Source: an uncultured Planctomycetales bacterium | GTDB taxonomy: Bacteria > Planctomycetota > Planctomycetia > Isosphaerales > Isosphaeraceae | Reading direction: 5' to 3' | Length of the DNA stretch: 64,000 nucleotides | Assembly: GCA_903926465.1 (NCBI GenBank) | Contig: CAIYJE010000067.1 | Coordinates: 124,001-188,000 of the forward strand | In this document: positions 45,457-54,381 of the stretch, piece after piece | Position numbering within the stretch: the stretch's first letter is position 1 | Layout of the letters: each line of letters starts with the position of its first letter | Notes under the pieces: generated by a model | Database searches by the model: none | What the model saw: only the letters and a program-made list of their open reading frames with translations | What the model was told of the DNA's origin: nothing | Made by a program: the position numbers and the translations under genes

Positions 45457-46097
45457 ACCTCTTCCTTCTTCTCCTTACGGCCAATGATCTCGGGTTGAGT
45501 GACGGCACCCTCGGTGCCTGTGGGCTCAGCCACGGCTTGCTTGGAAACAATGTGAGCCAGAACCGTGTCTGGGTCGACTTCAAGGGCCACGCCTGTGGGC
45601 AAGGTGATGTCTTTGGCGTGCAGCACTTGGTTCAACTGCAAGTGCCCAACCTCAACCTTGATCGAAGCGGGAATTGCCGTCGCTTCGCAAGATACGGTGA
45701 TGCTATGGACGGGCTGATCCAGCACGCCACCCTCGGCAACGCCTTCAGGAATGCCGTGAAGCACGACGGAAACTTCCGTCTTGATCCGCTCGTGAGCACT
45801 CACCCGGTAGAAGTCGAGATGGATGATGTCCCGACCAAGGTGATCCCACTGAACGTTGCGGATCAGCGCCATTTCGGTGGTATTACCGATTCTGAGCTGG
45901 GCCAGATGGTTACCCTTTTTCACAAGGGTCCAAACGTCCTCATGTGAGATCGAAAGCGGGATGTTGGCCTGCTTATGACCGTACAGAATGGCCGGGATTC
46001 GGCCAGCTGCACGAAGCTTGCGTGAAACGCGGGACCCCGTCCCCTTATTCTTGGCCGGATCGCGGGGCTCAACCGAGATAGATACCGCCTCTGCCAT
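45453..46097 (-). CDS. rplY: Ribosomal protein L25, long (general-stress CTC) form
   Basis: About 214 residues: an N-terminal 5S-rRNA-binding L25 domain (about 8-95: RKLRAAGRIPAILYGHKQ, LRIGNTTEMALIRNVQWDHL) and a C-terminal beta domain of the CTC type (100-200), with an acidic Lys/Glu tail. ATG 46097 begins MAEAVSISVEPRD. First gene of the rplY-pth pair, with a possible promoter at 46231-46259. Confidence 0.93.
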   Translation of the reverse strand: MAEAVSISVEPRDPAKNKGTGSRVSRKLRAAGRIPAILYGHKQANIPLSISHEDVWTLVKKGNHLAQLRIGNTTEMALIRNVQWDHLGRDIIHLDFYRVSAHERIKTEVSVVLHGIPEGVAEGGVLDQPVHSITVSCEATAIPASIKVEVGHLQLNQVLHAKDITLPTGVALEVDPDTVLAHIVSKQAVAEPTGTEGAVTQPEIIGRKEKKEEV

Positions 46098-46230
46098 GAC
46101 TGATCGACTAGCCCGGGGCGGGCCCGGACACTCCTGAGAGGTAATCGTGATGCCCGGCGGCCCATCCAAAGGGCCGGCTCCAATGTAACACGCGCAGGCG
46201 CATGCAGCATGGTCAACCGAGATTCGGGAT

Positions 46231-46259
46231 ATTATCTACAAGAACCCTGTTTCCTGCAA
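46231..46259 (-). promoter_or_regulatory. Candidate promoter of rplY-pth
   Basis: On the minus strand TTGCAG (46259-46254), 17-nt spacer, GATAAT (46236-46231), about 130 nt upstream of the rplY ATG. The -10 is good and the -35 weak. Confidence 0.35.
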
Positions 46260-46286
46260 GAGCAGTAACCACAACCATTTTATCGG

Positions 46287-47201
46287 TCACAGGCTGCCCC
46301 AGTGGTCCCAGGTTTCCCACCCAATCGTGGGGGCCTGATCCAGGAAATTCTCGGGGTCAATGGCCGCAGCCAGGATTTTCAACGAATCCAGTAGCCTGGG
46401 TCCCGGCCGAGAGAAGTAGCTATTGCCATCGGCCAGTACAACTCGTGGTCGCAATACAGCCAGTGCCGCAGCTTCCTGACTGTGCGTGAAGTCCGTCCAG
46501 TCTTGCCGGGTTCGGTCCAGCGAAAAGCCGCAAGGGGCTACCAGCAGTATCTCGGGCTTGGCGGAAGAAATCTCGCCCCATGTGCATCGCCTGGACCGTT
46601 CTCCACTTCTGGCCAAAGGTTCATAACCTCCGGCCAGTGAAACGAGGTCCGGCGTCCAATGCCCAGAGGTGAACGGCGGATCAATCCACTCCAGGTGGAT
46701 CAGAACCGGGATTGGGCGTTCCTTGCGACCTTTGATCGTGGCTTCGAACCTGTCAAACCGCGCGCAGAGTTCCCTGGCCTGATCCAGAGCGGCGGGGCTG
46801 AGTAAGCTTCCGATCCGCAGGAACATCTCCTTCACGCCTTTGAGATCGCTGGGATTGACCGTCTCCACGTGGGGACTGCCGGTTAAGCTGGCCGCAATCC
46901 GCTTGACCGACTCTTCGTTGACTGCGCAGACATCGCACTGGGCCTGGGTCAGTATGAGGTCTGGCGCAACATGTGCCAGCTTGGCCTGGTCAAGCGTATA
47001 CAGCGAGCCGCCCTGCTCAGAGACGGCCTGGTCGATTGCCTGTGCGGAGGCCCCGGGATCGATTCGGCTGCTGGTCAGACGGGGGATCAGTTCGGCAATT
47101 GGAGGAAAGTCACACTCGTGCGACACGCCCACCAGGTCGTTTTCATGCCCCAGAGCGCAGACCAACTCTGTAAGAGACGGTAGCAAGCTAACAATCCGCA
47201 A
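46287..47201 (-). CDS. Cobalamin-binding-type (BtuF-like) periplasmic-binding-fold protein without signal peptide
   Basis: About 304 residues, of the TroA/BtuF fold (PF01497). Start TTG 47201 was chosen because it gives MRIVSLLPSLTELVCALG, the typical family beginning, with GGAG before it; the frame is open further upstream to ATG 47339, which would overlap the M16 gene. SHECDFPP and LILTQAQCDVCAVNEESV are the hallmarks of the cytoplasmic 'cobalamin-binding protein' subgroup. No signal peptide or lipobox, and no btuC/btuD permease or ATPase genes beside it. Ligand assignment follows the family and is untested. Confidence 0.82.
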   Translation of the reverse strand: MRIVSLLPSLTELVCALGHENDLVGVSHECDFPPIAELIPRLTSSRIDPGASAQAIDQAVSEQGGSLYTLDQAKLAHVAPDLILTQAQCDVCAVNEESVKRIAASLTGSPHVETVNPSDLKGVKEMFLRIGSLLSPAALDQARELCARFDRFEATIKGRKERPIPVLIHLEWIDPPFTSGHWTPDLVSLAGGYEPLARSGERSRRCTWGEISSAKPEILLVAPCGFSLDRTRQDWTDFTHSQEAAALAVLRPRVVLADGNSYFSRPGPRLLDSLKILAAAIDPENFLDQAPTIGWETWDHWGSL

Positions 47202-47304
47202 GGATGGAAACTCCGGTCGTGGTGCATCATCTAATAAGTAGAGCGTGAAATGGGGAGCGGCTGCGTGCGTGCGTGCTTGGAGCTCTCCCCGTTTTCTACC
47301 GAGC

Positions 47305-48543
47305 TCAGTGGGGAGCGTGCAGTTTGGTGGTCGGGCCAACGGTTACCACGGTGGCTGGCCAAAGCGGCCACTCTTCAAGCACGCGATTGAGGTCTGGGAT
47401 GGTGACCTTGGAAAGGAGTTCCAGTTCATCCTTGACCGTGACGTATTTCTGGCGATACGTCCAGTTCAGGCCGAGGTTCATCATGCGAGCGCCTGGGCGC
47501 TCATTGCGTAAGACATGGCGGGCCATCACCTTGTTACGGGCCCGTTCCAGGTCGTCAGCGGTGGGCGGGTTCGTTTTCAGTGAACGAAAAATGGTGGACA
47601 GCCGTTCCAAGTTTTCCTGGGCTTCCTCTGGACTGCATGAGATGAAGGTGTAGTACGCCCCAGCCTGGTTGTAATCTTGATAAGAGACCTCAGCGCCATC
47701 GGCTAGCCCCGGATCAATCAGGTCCCAGTACAGGCGAGATCCGGTATGGTCTCCCAGAATGGTTGCAAGCAGAGCGGCGGCATAGCGATCGTCACTTTCA
47801 AGCGGGGGGCCATCGCTCACAGCCACCAGAACCATTTGCTGATCGTCGGCCCTGAGCAGCGCTTCAAAAGACAGGGTTCCGTGTGGCTTGGGGAGCTGCC
47901 GATGACTGGAGGAGCCGGTCCAATTGCCTGAATGTTTTCTGGCGAGTTCCAGGATTTCTTCCCAGTTTGACTTGCCGGCCACCGAGAGGACCAGGTTGGG
48001 TGGCCCGTAGTGGGTTTTGAAGTAGCCTCTCATCTGGTCAGGTTGCAGGGCCCCCACAGATTCGAGTGTGCCGAGCACGCTTCGTCCCAGAGGATGGGTT
48101 CCGAAGTGCAGGGCCTTGGCCTTCTCGTAGGCGACGGACATTGGGTTGTCGTCATACATCTGGATTTCTTCGAGAATCACCTGCTTCTCGGTCTCGAAGT
48201 CGTTCGTGCGCAGGCTGGGCCTGAGGATATCGGCCAGAATCTCAAAGGCTTGGGGCAGGTATTCCGGAAGCACCGTCACGTGGTAGATCGTGTCTTCCTC
48301 AGAAGTTTGCGCATTATGCTTGGCACCAATCCGGTCCAGGTCGGTGTTAACTTGGAGTGCATCGCGCTTTTCGGTCCCTTTGAAGATCATATGTTCCAGG
48401 AAGTGGGAGAGCCCCCACTCAGACTGGCTCTCGTCTCGGCTACCGGCTTTGACAAAGAATCCCAGCCCCACGGAGTGAGCCTGATCATTCAGTTCGGCCA
48501 CAACTTGCAGGCCATTTTCAAGAGTCGCGTGATGAAATCGCAC
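47305..48543 (-). CDS. M16-family zinc peptidase, active subunit
   Basis: 412 residues with the inverted zinc motif HFLEH (H47, E50, H51 in GLSHFLEHMIFKGT) and the distal glutamate in FETEKQVILEEIQMYDDNP, i.e. a catalytically complete M16 half-clam. No signal peptide. It follows the inactive paralogue by 41 nt, so the two probably assemble as an M16B heterodimer. Likely degrades or processes peptides; substrate unknown. Confidence 0.92.
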   Translation of the reverse strand: MRFHHATLENGLQVVAELNDQAHSVGLGFFVKAGSRDESQSEWGLSHFLEHMIFKGTEKRDALQVNTDLDRIGAKHNAQTSEEDTIYHVTVLPEYLPQAFEILADILRPSLRTNDFETEKQVILEEIQMYDDNPMSVAYEKAKALHFGTHPLGRSVLGTLESVGALQPDQMRGYFKTHYGPPNLVLSVAGKSNWEEILELARKHSGNWTGSSSHRQLPKPHGTLSFEALLRADDQQMVLVAVSDGPPLESDDRYAAALLATILGDHTGSRLYWDLIDPGLADGAEVSYQDYNQAGAYYTFISCSPEEAQENLERLSTIFRSLKTNPPTADDLERARNKVMARHVLRNERPGARMMNLGLNWTYRQKYVTVKDELELLSKVTIPDLNRVLEEWPLWPATVVTVGPTTKLHAPH

Positions 48544-48584
48544 GGCCAGGGACCTCCACCGGTATTTTCAAGGATTCGATTGGT

Positions 48585-49823
48585 TTATTGGGAGTATTTC
48601 AGGGCTTTGGGGCCAAGGGTTGCCAGAGTGAGCTGGTCAATTGGCAGTTTGACAGCGTGCTGACTGACCGCCTCTGGCGTGAGCGCATCCAAGGCCGCGG
48701 CAATTTCGTTGAGCGATCGAACCCGGCCCAGGTGATACCAGTCTCCGGCGAGCATCGATGCCCGGCTCATGCTGGATTCTTGCTGCATGATGAGCGAGGA
48801 CTTGAGCCCGGCGGTCATGGTCTTGAGTTCCTGGGCATCCACACCGTTGCGGACCAAGCGATCCAGTTCTGCCAGCATCACATCCAGTGTTTCCTGGGCA
48901 CGCTCGGTAGAGGTGCCTGCATGGCACAAGATCAGGGCACGTTCCCGGAACCCTTCGTAGCCTGCGGAGATTGAATAACAAAGACCGCGTTTTTCTCGGA
49001 CTTCGGTGAACAGCCGAGCGGAGGAGTAACCGCCCAGAATGGCAGCCACCGCGCGGGCCAGGTAATACTCTGGATGCGACACGGTCACCGATGGAAACGC
49101 CAGCGCAACCTGGATTTGCTGAGTATCTTTGGTGAGGTGGTGGCGACTCGGCCGGACCTCTCCCAAACTGAGCGTGCTCCGGTGCTGGGGAGCCCAGTCA
49201 CCAAAGAGTTCTTCGACCCGATCTCGCAGTTGGGGCCAATCAATGGCGCCCGCAACGGCGAGAATGGCGCCGTCTGGTCCCACATGGGTCTGGTGGAAGT
49301 GACGGGCGTCTTCGGTGGTGATGGCTTCAACCCCTTCGATGGTGCCGGCTGGGTTGAGGCCGAGTGGATCTGGGAATGCATGCTTGCGTAATTCCACGAT
49401 CACTTTCGAGCCTGGGTCATCTTCCAGCCCTTTCAGGCCCTGGATTGCCAGCGCTTGCAGCGGTTCCAGTTCCTCAGGATCCAGCAGTGGTCGGCGCACG
49501 ATATCCGCGAAGATTGGCAAGCTGTTCAGTAACTGGCTCGCCAGGGTGGCCGCTGAAAGGCTGAGGTGAGCGGTGCCGGCCGAGGCGGCATGGCTAACGC
49601 CGAGCCGATCCAGTTCGTCGATAATCTCGCGACTTTCCCGATCCCCCGCGCCTCGCATCCACCACTCGGCCAGCATCGAGGAGAGCCCGCGACGATTCGC
49701 AGGGTCGTTTGCGGCACCCGCCGGGATGAGCAGACTGAACGCAGCCGATTGGACCGCTGGCATCACCTCTGCCAGAAGTGTTAGACCGTTAGAGAGGCGA
49801 TGGGTCAGGATCTCAGTTGTCAC
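48585..49823 (-). CDS. M16-family peptidase, inactive partner subunit
   Basis: 412 residues of the same fold as the downstream gene but with RRGLSSMLAEWWM in place of the HxxEH zinc site, so it cannot bind zinc. The C-terminal substrate-clamping region is preserved (REKRGLCYSISAGYEGFRERA, with the R/Y pair used by M16B partners). Classic division of labour: one subunit catalyses, the other completes the chamber. Confidence 0.9.
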   Translation of the reverse strand: MTTEILTHRLSNGLTLLAEVMPAVQSAAFSLLIPAGAANDPANRRGLSSMLAEWWMRGAGDRESREIIDELDRLGVSHAASAGTAHLSLSAATLASQLLNSLPIFADIVRRPLLDPEELEPLQALAIQGLKGLEDDPGSKVIVELRKHAFPDPLGLNPAGTIEGVEAITTEDARHFHQTHVGPDGAILAVAGAIDWPQLRDRVEELFGDWAPQHRSTLSLGEVRPSRHHLTKDTQQIQVALAFPSVTVSHPEYYLARAVAAILGGYSSARLFTEVREKRGLCYSISAGYEGFRERALILCHAGTSTERAQETLDVMLAELDRLVRNGVDAQELKTMTAGLKSSLIMQQESSMSRASMLAGDWYHLGRVRSLNEIAAALDALTPEAVSQHAVKLPIDQLTLATLGPKALKYSQ

Positions 49824-49925
49824 GAGAAAACCTCGATTTTTACCGGAAGCTTGGGGACCATTTTGGAGGAAACGTCCCGAATGGCTGTGTGAGGGAACCG
49901 TCGCCGATTGTTTGCCCAGAAACTC

Positions 49926-50456
49926 TCAATCTTCCACGGCCTTGAAGAGTGTCCTGCATTTCAGGAATCCGATCGAGCGGTAAAGCTGAACAGCACCTTG
50001 ATTTTCGGCTGTAACCTCAAGTGTGGCCCTCATCAGGCCAACTTCTCGAAATCCCTGCAAGGCCTGAATCACCAGAGCACGTCCCAATCCCTGGCCTCGA
50101 AAAGGTGCCATTACCCCAACATTCTGAATCGAGCCCAGGCCATTGCGATCAACCACCCCCTGAATTGTGGCCACGCAGCCCTCAGGCGTGGCAATCAACC
50201 AGGTTGCGCCTGGCAAAAACCCTGGCTTACGCCGGATTTCATGCATGAGTCGGCGGCACCCATCAAGCTCACCCAGGCAGGCAAAGACATTGCTATCCAG
50301 TTCTCCGTGAAAACAGCGGTACTTGACCTGGGCGTGGATATCGACCAGATCGTCTCTCCACTGTATCCATGAGTACTCGGTCGGCAAGGCAGGCGTGGCG
50401 AGCCGCCTACCGAGTTCGATCTCCATCCGGAACCGCTTGTAATAGGTGACCGCCAT
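49926..50456 (-). CDS. GNAT N-acetyltransferase
   Basis: 176 residues. The acetyl-CoA loop is NVGVMAPFRGQGLGRAL (about 112-128; R/Q-x-x-G-x-G) and ENQGAVQLYRSIGFLKCR is the C-terminal beta-bulge motif. Substrate unknown. ATG at 50456 or the internal ATG ten codons later are both possible. Separate from the M16 pair by 102 nt on the same strand. Confidence 0.87.
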   Translation of the reverse strand: MAVTYYKRFRMEIELGRRLATPALPTEYSWIQWRDDLVDIHAQVKYRCFHGELDSNVFACLGELDGCRRLMHEIRRKPGFLPGATWLIATPEGCVATIQGVVDRNGLGSIQNVGVMAPFRGQGLGRALVIQALQGFREVGLMRATLEVTAENQGAVQLYRSIGFLKCRTLFKAVED

Positions 50457-50687
50457 GGCTGGAGCAGGATCTCGGCATTATTGGGTAAGGTCGTAATTAT
50501 ACAGGGTTTTCGGTTCGTTCATCAATCAAGCGTTATTCTGGGCGGATTTTCGCCCGCGATTGACGCGCCAGGGGACAGGCCTGACAATGCCGGGTGTTCT
50601 GGTGTGTTTGGTTGAATGTTGGACCCCGATCATTCGCGAAATGCACTGGCCCGTGAGAGTTCACGAGACGATCTGAGAACCTGATCC

Positions 50688-51980
50688 ATGCTTTTTCCAC
50701 CCATTGCCCGCGTAACCCAGACCTTCAAAACTCCAAGCATTCATGATCTGGCCGGTTCGGTCCGCCAGCGTATTTTGGAGAGCGAATTGACCTGCCGGGT
50801 GCCCCGGGGTGGAACCATTGCGGTTGGGCTGGGAAGTCGGGGCATTCTTTCTTTGCCGCCCATTGCCCGCGCGGCAATTGATACGCTCAAAGAGCTGGGG
50901 TACCGGCCATTTGTGGTTGCGGCCATGGGCTCGCATGGGGGGGCAACCGCCGAAGGGCAGCGCCAGCAGCTTGCCGACCGTGGCATCACGGAAGAATCCA
51001 TGGGGGTTGAGATCCGTACCGACATGGACACGGTGGTGGTGGGGACCAGCAATATCGGTCTGCCGATTCACTTTGATCGGAACGCCTACGAAGCCGACGG
51101 TATTGTGCTGATTAACCGGGTCAAACCGCACACAGACTTCCGGGCCCCGATTGAGTCTGGCGTGCTGAAGATGCTGGTGATCGGGTTAGGCAAACGACGT
51201 GGGGCCGAGCAAATCCACCGGCTGGGTCTACGGGGGATGAAGGAGGTTTTGCCCTGGGTGGGAGCCTACCTGGTCAAGAATACCCGTTTTTCTCTGGGGC
51301 TTGCGATCGTTGAGAATGCCGACGACCATCCCGCCGAGATCCATGCCCTTGAGCCTGAAACCATTTTGGAGCTAGAGCCGGGTTTGCTGGATAAGGCTCG
51401 GGCCTTGATGGGGCGGTTGCCGTTCGACCAGATCGACGTTCTGTTGGTAGGCGAGCTCGGCAAAAATTATTCAGGGGCCGGGCTAGATCCGAACGTGATT
51501 GGCCGGCTGATGGTGGAGACCCAGCCAGATTTTGAACGCCCCACGGTGACCAGGCTGGCGGTGCTGGATGTTTCTGCGGAAAGCCACGGCAACATTGTGG
51601 GGGTTGGCTTTGCCGACCTTGTGACCGACCGCCTTTTGAGCCAGATGGAGCCCGAGGCGTTCCGGATCAATGTTTTGACATCTTGCTTCCTGGAACGGGC
51701 GAGAATTCCGATCAGTCTGCCCACGGATCGCGATCTGCTTCAGGTGGCGATTGAGACCTGCTGGAGAGTGGACCCGGCTGAAGCTCGGGTTGTGATCATT
51801 CCCAATACGCTGGAATTGAAAACCTTGTGGGTTTCTCCTGCGCTTGAAAATGAGGTGAGGGAGAATGAGTTCCTCACGCGTGAAACCGAATATGGTGCCA
51901 TACCGATTTCGAGTACTGGCACCATTGATCAGAATTTGCTCTTCCCAGACTCGGTCCAGGGTCGGCGTGCCAGGGCTTGA
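50688..51980 (+). CDS. LarA-like (lactate racemase N-terminal domain, DUF2088) protein
   Basis: 430 residues of the nickel-pincer-cofactor lactate racemase superfamily. AAMGSHGGAT (about 82-91) supplies one conserved histidine, and NRVKPHTDF with VLKMLVIGLGKRRGAEQIH supplies the second histidine and lysines of the cofactor site. LarA proper needs LarB, LarC and LarE for its cofactor; none is encoded here. It may be a racemase or epimerase of another 2-hydroxy acid. Monocistronic, convergent with the sugar-binding lipoprotein gene. Confidence 0.85.
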   Translation: MLFPPIARVTQTFKTPSIHDLAGSVRQRILESELTCRVPRGGTIAVGLGSRGILSLPPIARAAIDTLKELGYRPFVVAAMGSHGGATAEGQRQQLADRGITEESMGVEIRTDMDTVVVGTSNIGLPIHFDRNAYEADGIVLINRVKPHTDFRAPIESGVLKMLVIGLGKRRGAEQIHRLGLRGMKEVLPWVGAYLVKNTRFSLGLAIVENADDHPAEIHALEPETILELEPGLLDKARALMGRLPFDQIDVLLVGELGKNYSGAGLDPNVIGRLMVETQPDFERPTVTRLAVLDVSAESHGNIVGVGFADLVTDRLLSQMEPEAFRINVLTSCFLERARIPISLPTDRDLLQVAIETCWRVDPAEARVVIIPNTLELKTLWVSPALENEVRENEFLTRETEYGAIPISSTGTIDQNLLFPDSVQGRRARA

Positions 51981-52034
51981 TGCTGGATTTCAAACTTGAG
52001 ACTGGCAGTTCCAGCCGCTGGAGCTTGCCAGTTT

Positions 52035-52072
52035 CAAAAAACCAACTTCCAGGCAAGCATTTGCCTGGAAGT
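52035..52072 (-). terminator. Intrinsic terminator of the sugar-binding lipoprotein gene
   Basis: Perfect ACTTCCAGGCAA / TTGCCTGGAAGT stem (52045-52072, GCAT loop), followed on the minus strand by TGGTTTTTTG. A second stem (52001-52032) lies beyond it, toward the convergent LarA-like gene. Confidence 0.75.
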
Positions 52073-52083
52073 GAGGCCGGTCT

Positions 52084-53238
52084 TCATTCTGGGGTTGCCG
52101 CAGGCTCTGGAGTTGCTGCAGCAGGGGTTTGGCCAGCTTTGGGTTGTCTCTCCAGGGCTACGGGGGTGAACCCCTCTTGTTCAGGGCCCGAGGATCTCAG
52201 AAAAGGAACTTCGACCACAAGACTTTCTGGGGTGACTGGCTCTCCGTTCAAGAGTTGCAGGGCCGTAGTGACAGCGCGGCGAGCCAGGATGTTGGTATCT
52301 CTAACTACGTGGCCCGAGATGATATTGAATTCACTGAGTCTCTCAAGTTCCTTCCTCGGTCCTACCACGCCGATGGAAAAACGCTTTTGGCTTTTATCAA
52401 GCTGATCGCGAATCGTGGCTGCGGCGCGAGCGCCCTGGTCCTCGGTTGCAATCAGAATGGCCAGGTCTGGCTGCTCGGCCAGGGCTTTTTTGATGGCGGT
52501 CGCCGCTTCGGCCTGGTACCCCACGAACGCCACATCGGTGAGCAATTCGGTTTGGGCCTCGTCCAGGGCTCGACGAGCAGCATCGATCCGGGCCTGTCCC
52601 TCATCATCATAGGGTCCGTTGTAAAGAACGACCGCCTTGGGATGGTCGCCGTATCCGGCCTTTCGGGCGTCTTCCAGGGTTGCATTGATCAGTTCGGTCA
52701 TTGATTGATCGAGCGAGGCGAACTGAACGATGGGGAATTCGCCGTTCAAAGCTTCGATTCCCTTGCCCGCCAGGACGATTGGCAACGGGCGGCCACGGGT
52801 GGCCAGGCTGAATTCCCGGGCGTCTCTCAGGGTTGCGGCCAGTTCAGGTTCGGCATCGTCGGGGGCTACCAGAATCAGGGCCGAGGCCCCTTTCTTGACG
52901 GCATCCTTGACCGCTTCTGACTGGGCTCCCTTTTCAGATTTGATGACTTCGGAAAGGGCGTTGGACCGAGGCACCAGCAGCCGGGCAGACTGTTCCCAGA
53001 TGGATCCGTCGACAAGCCCTAGGCGAGGAACCACCATCGTAATCGTAGGAACCGATCCATCGGTTTCGTCTGAGACTTCAGTCGAGGCCGTGGGGGCTGG
53101 TAGGTTGGCAGGGGTGTTCTGTTCAGACCCGCAGCCGGTCAGTCCGGCGAACGCGACAACCACAACCAGTACCGGACCCAGCGCCAGGCTTCGCCCTGGG
53201 TTCCTGATGAGCCGAGAAAATCCAGTGGAAGTCGCCAT
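52084..53238 (-). CDS. Lipoprotein with periplasmic sugar-binding (LacI/RbsB-like) fold
   Basis: 384 residues. N-terminal VLVVVVAFAGLTGC is a lipoprotein signal with a lipobox (C36). After a Ser/Thr/Pro linker the rest is a type I periplasmic-binding fold: residues near 67-180 (TITMVVPRLG, ALILVAPDDAEPEL) and 220-350 (LAILIATEDQGARAAATIRDQL, IGVVGPRKELERL). C-terminus is Ala/Pro/Glu-rich. No ABC permease or ATPase gene is adjacent, so it may serve a transporter elsewhere or act as a sensor subunit. Confidence 0.85.
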   Translation of the reverse strand: MATSTGFSRLIRNPGRSLALGPVLVVVVAFAGLTGCGSEQNTPANLPAPTASTEVSDETDGSVPTITMVVPRLGLVDGSIWEQSARLLVPRSNALSEVIKSEKGAQSEAVKDAVKKGASALILVAPDDAEPELAATLRDAREFSLATRGRPLPIVLAGKGIEALNGEFPIVQFASLDQSMTELINATLEDARKAGYGDHPKAVVLYNGPYDDEGQARIDAARRALDEAQTELLTDVAFVGYQAEAATAIKKALAEQPDLAILIATEDQGARAAATIRDQLDKSQKRFSIGVVGPRKELERLSEFNIISGHVVRDTNILARRAVTTALQLLNGEPVTPESLVVEVPFLRSSGPEQEGFTPVALERQPKAGQTPAAATPEPAATPE

Positions 53239-53425
53239 TGCTGCTCAGCCCTCGCCTGCGATGAATAAGACCTGGATCACTTCGTTGGATCGTATGATCT
53301 GCTGTATTCTATCGAGGGCTCAACCCCCGGTCCAAGGAGCGGCTACTGGCTTGCGAATTGTCGGGGCGAATTGGATTCCTGTTGCTGGTAGATTTTGACC
53401 AACCCGACCTTTGGATTTTCCGGAT

Positions 53426-54289
53426 ATGGCTGACCTTTCAGATCGACCCGTGAGACTGCTTGCCCTGGATGTGGATGGCACGCTGCTTGATCAGTCAGGG
53501 GTTTTAAGAGCGGGAATTCAGGAAGTGCTGCAGTCGGTGTCTGATCGAGGCATTCGTGCCGTGCTCTGTACAGGAAGGCGTTATCGACGTGCGGCTGCCA
53601 TTAGCAGGCAAATCGGACTCGGCTCGCCTATGGTTTGCAACTCTGGAGCCCTGGTGAAGGATCCGGTTACACAGCAGACACTCTGGCGAGCCGATCTAGA
53701 TCCCCAGGTGATGGCCGGCGTGCTCGATCATTTCCAGACAAGTGGCTACCCTGCGGTGAGTTTTTCCGACCTCGGGTTAGACTCATACGATTTTTTTGTC
53801 GCCGCCTATCCCTCTGGACGCCCAGACTTTGACGACTACGTGGGCCAGAATTTCAAACATGCACAGGTCGAGCCTGGCTGGCAGCATCAGGCCAGGGTGG
53901 GCGCAACCTCGCACTTCCACGTTTGTGCCATCGGATCGCACCAGGAAATCCTGGAACTGGAACAAGGCTTCCCGAACGAGATTCGCCCGCGCATTCAGAC
54001 TTTTGTCCAGCGTACTCCTCGCTATGTCGGATGGATGTGCGAGGTCATTCGGGCCGACGCCAGTAAATGGACCGCGGTTTGCCAGGTGGCTGACCGCTGG
54101 GGAATCCCCCGCTCGCAAATTTGCGCGGTGGGTGATGACGTGAATGATCGGGCCATGATCGAGCAGGCCGGCCTGGGTGTTGCCATGGCACATGCACCAG
54201 CGTCCGTTCGGTCCATCGCCAACCTGGTGCTTGGCGATACCCGACCCGACGAGCTGGCCAGCTTCCTGGATTCTTTGAGGGCTGGATAA
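53426..54289 (+). CDS. HAD-superfamily phosphatase, Cof type
   Basis: About 287 residues. LLALDVDGTLL (10-20) contains nucleophile D15 and acid D17; CTGRRYRRA (about 49-57) is motif II; DASKWTAV carries the lysine and GDDVNDRAMIEQAG the metal-binding aspartates. The Cof-type cap lies between. Probably dephosphorylates a sugar phosphate or similar small metabolite. ATG 53426 preferred over an in-frame TTG five codons earlier. Confidence 0.9.
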   Translation: MADLSDRPVRLLALDVDGTLLDQSGVLRAGIQEVLQSVSDRGIRAVLCTGRRYRRAAAISRQIGLGSPMVCNSGALVKDPVTQQTLWRADLDPQVMAGVLDHFQTSGYPAVSFSDLGLDSYDFFVAAYPSGRPDFDDYVGQNFKHAQVEPGWQHQARVGATSHFHVCAIGSHQEILELEQGFPNEIRPRIQTFVQRTPRYVGWMCEVIRADASKWTAVCQVADRWGIPRSQICAVGDDVNDRAMIEQAGLGVAMAHAPASVRSIANLVLGDTRPDELASFLDSLRAG

Positions 54290-54381
54290 AAGAGATCAGG
54301 TCGGGCCGGGGGTGGGGTCGCCGGAATCTGCCAGTTCATTCGTTCAGGCAGGCCACGCGGTTGTGCGCTTGATCCGGCCGA

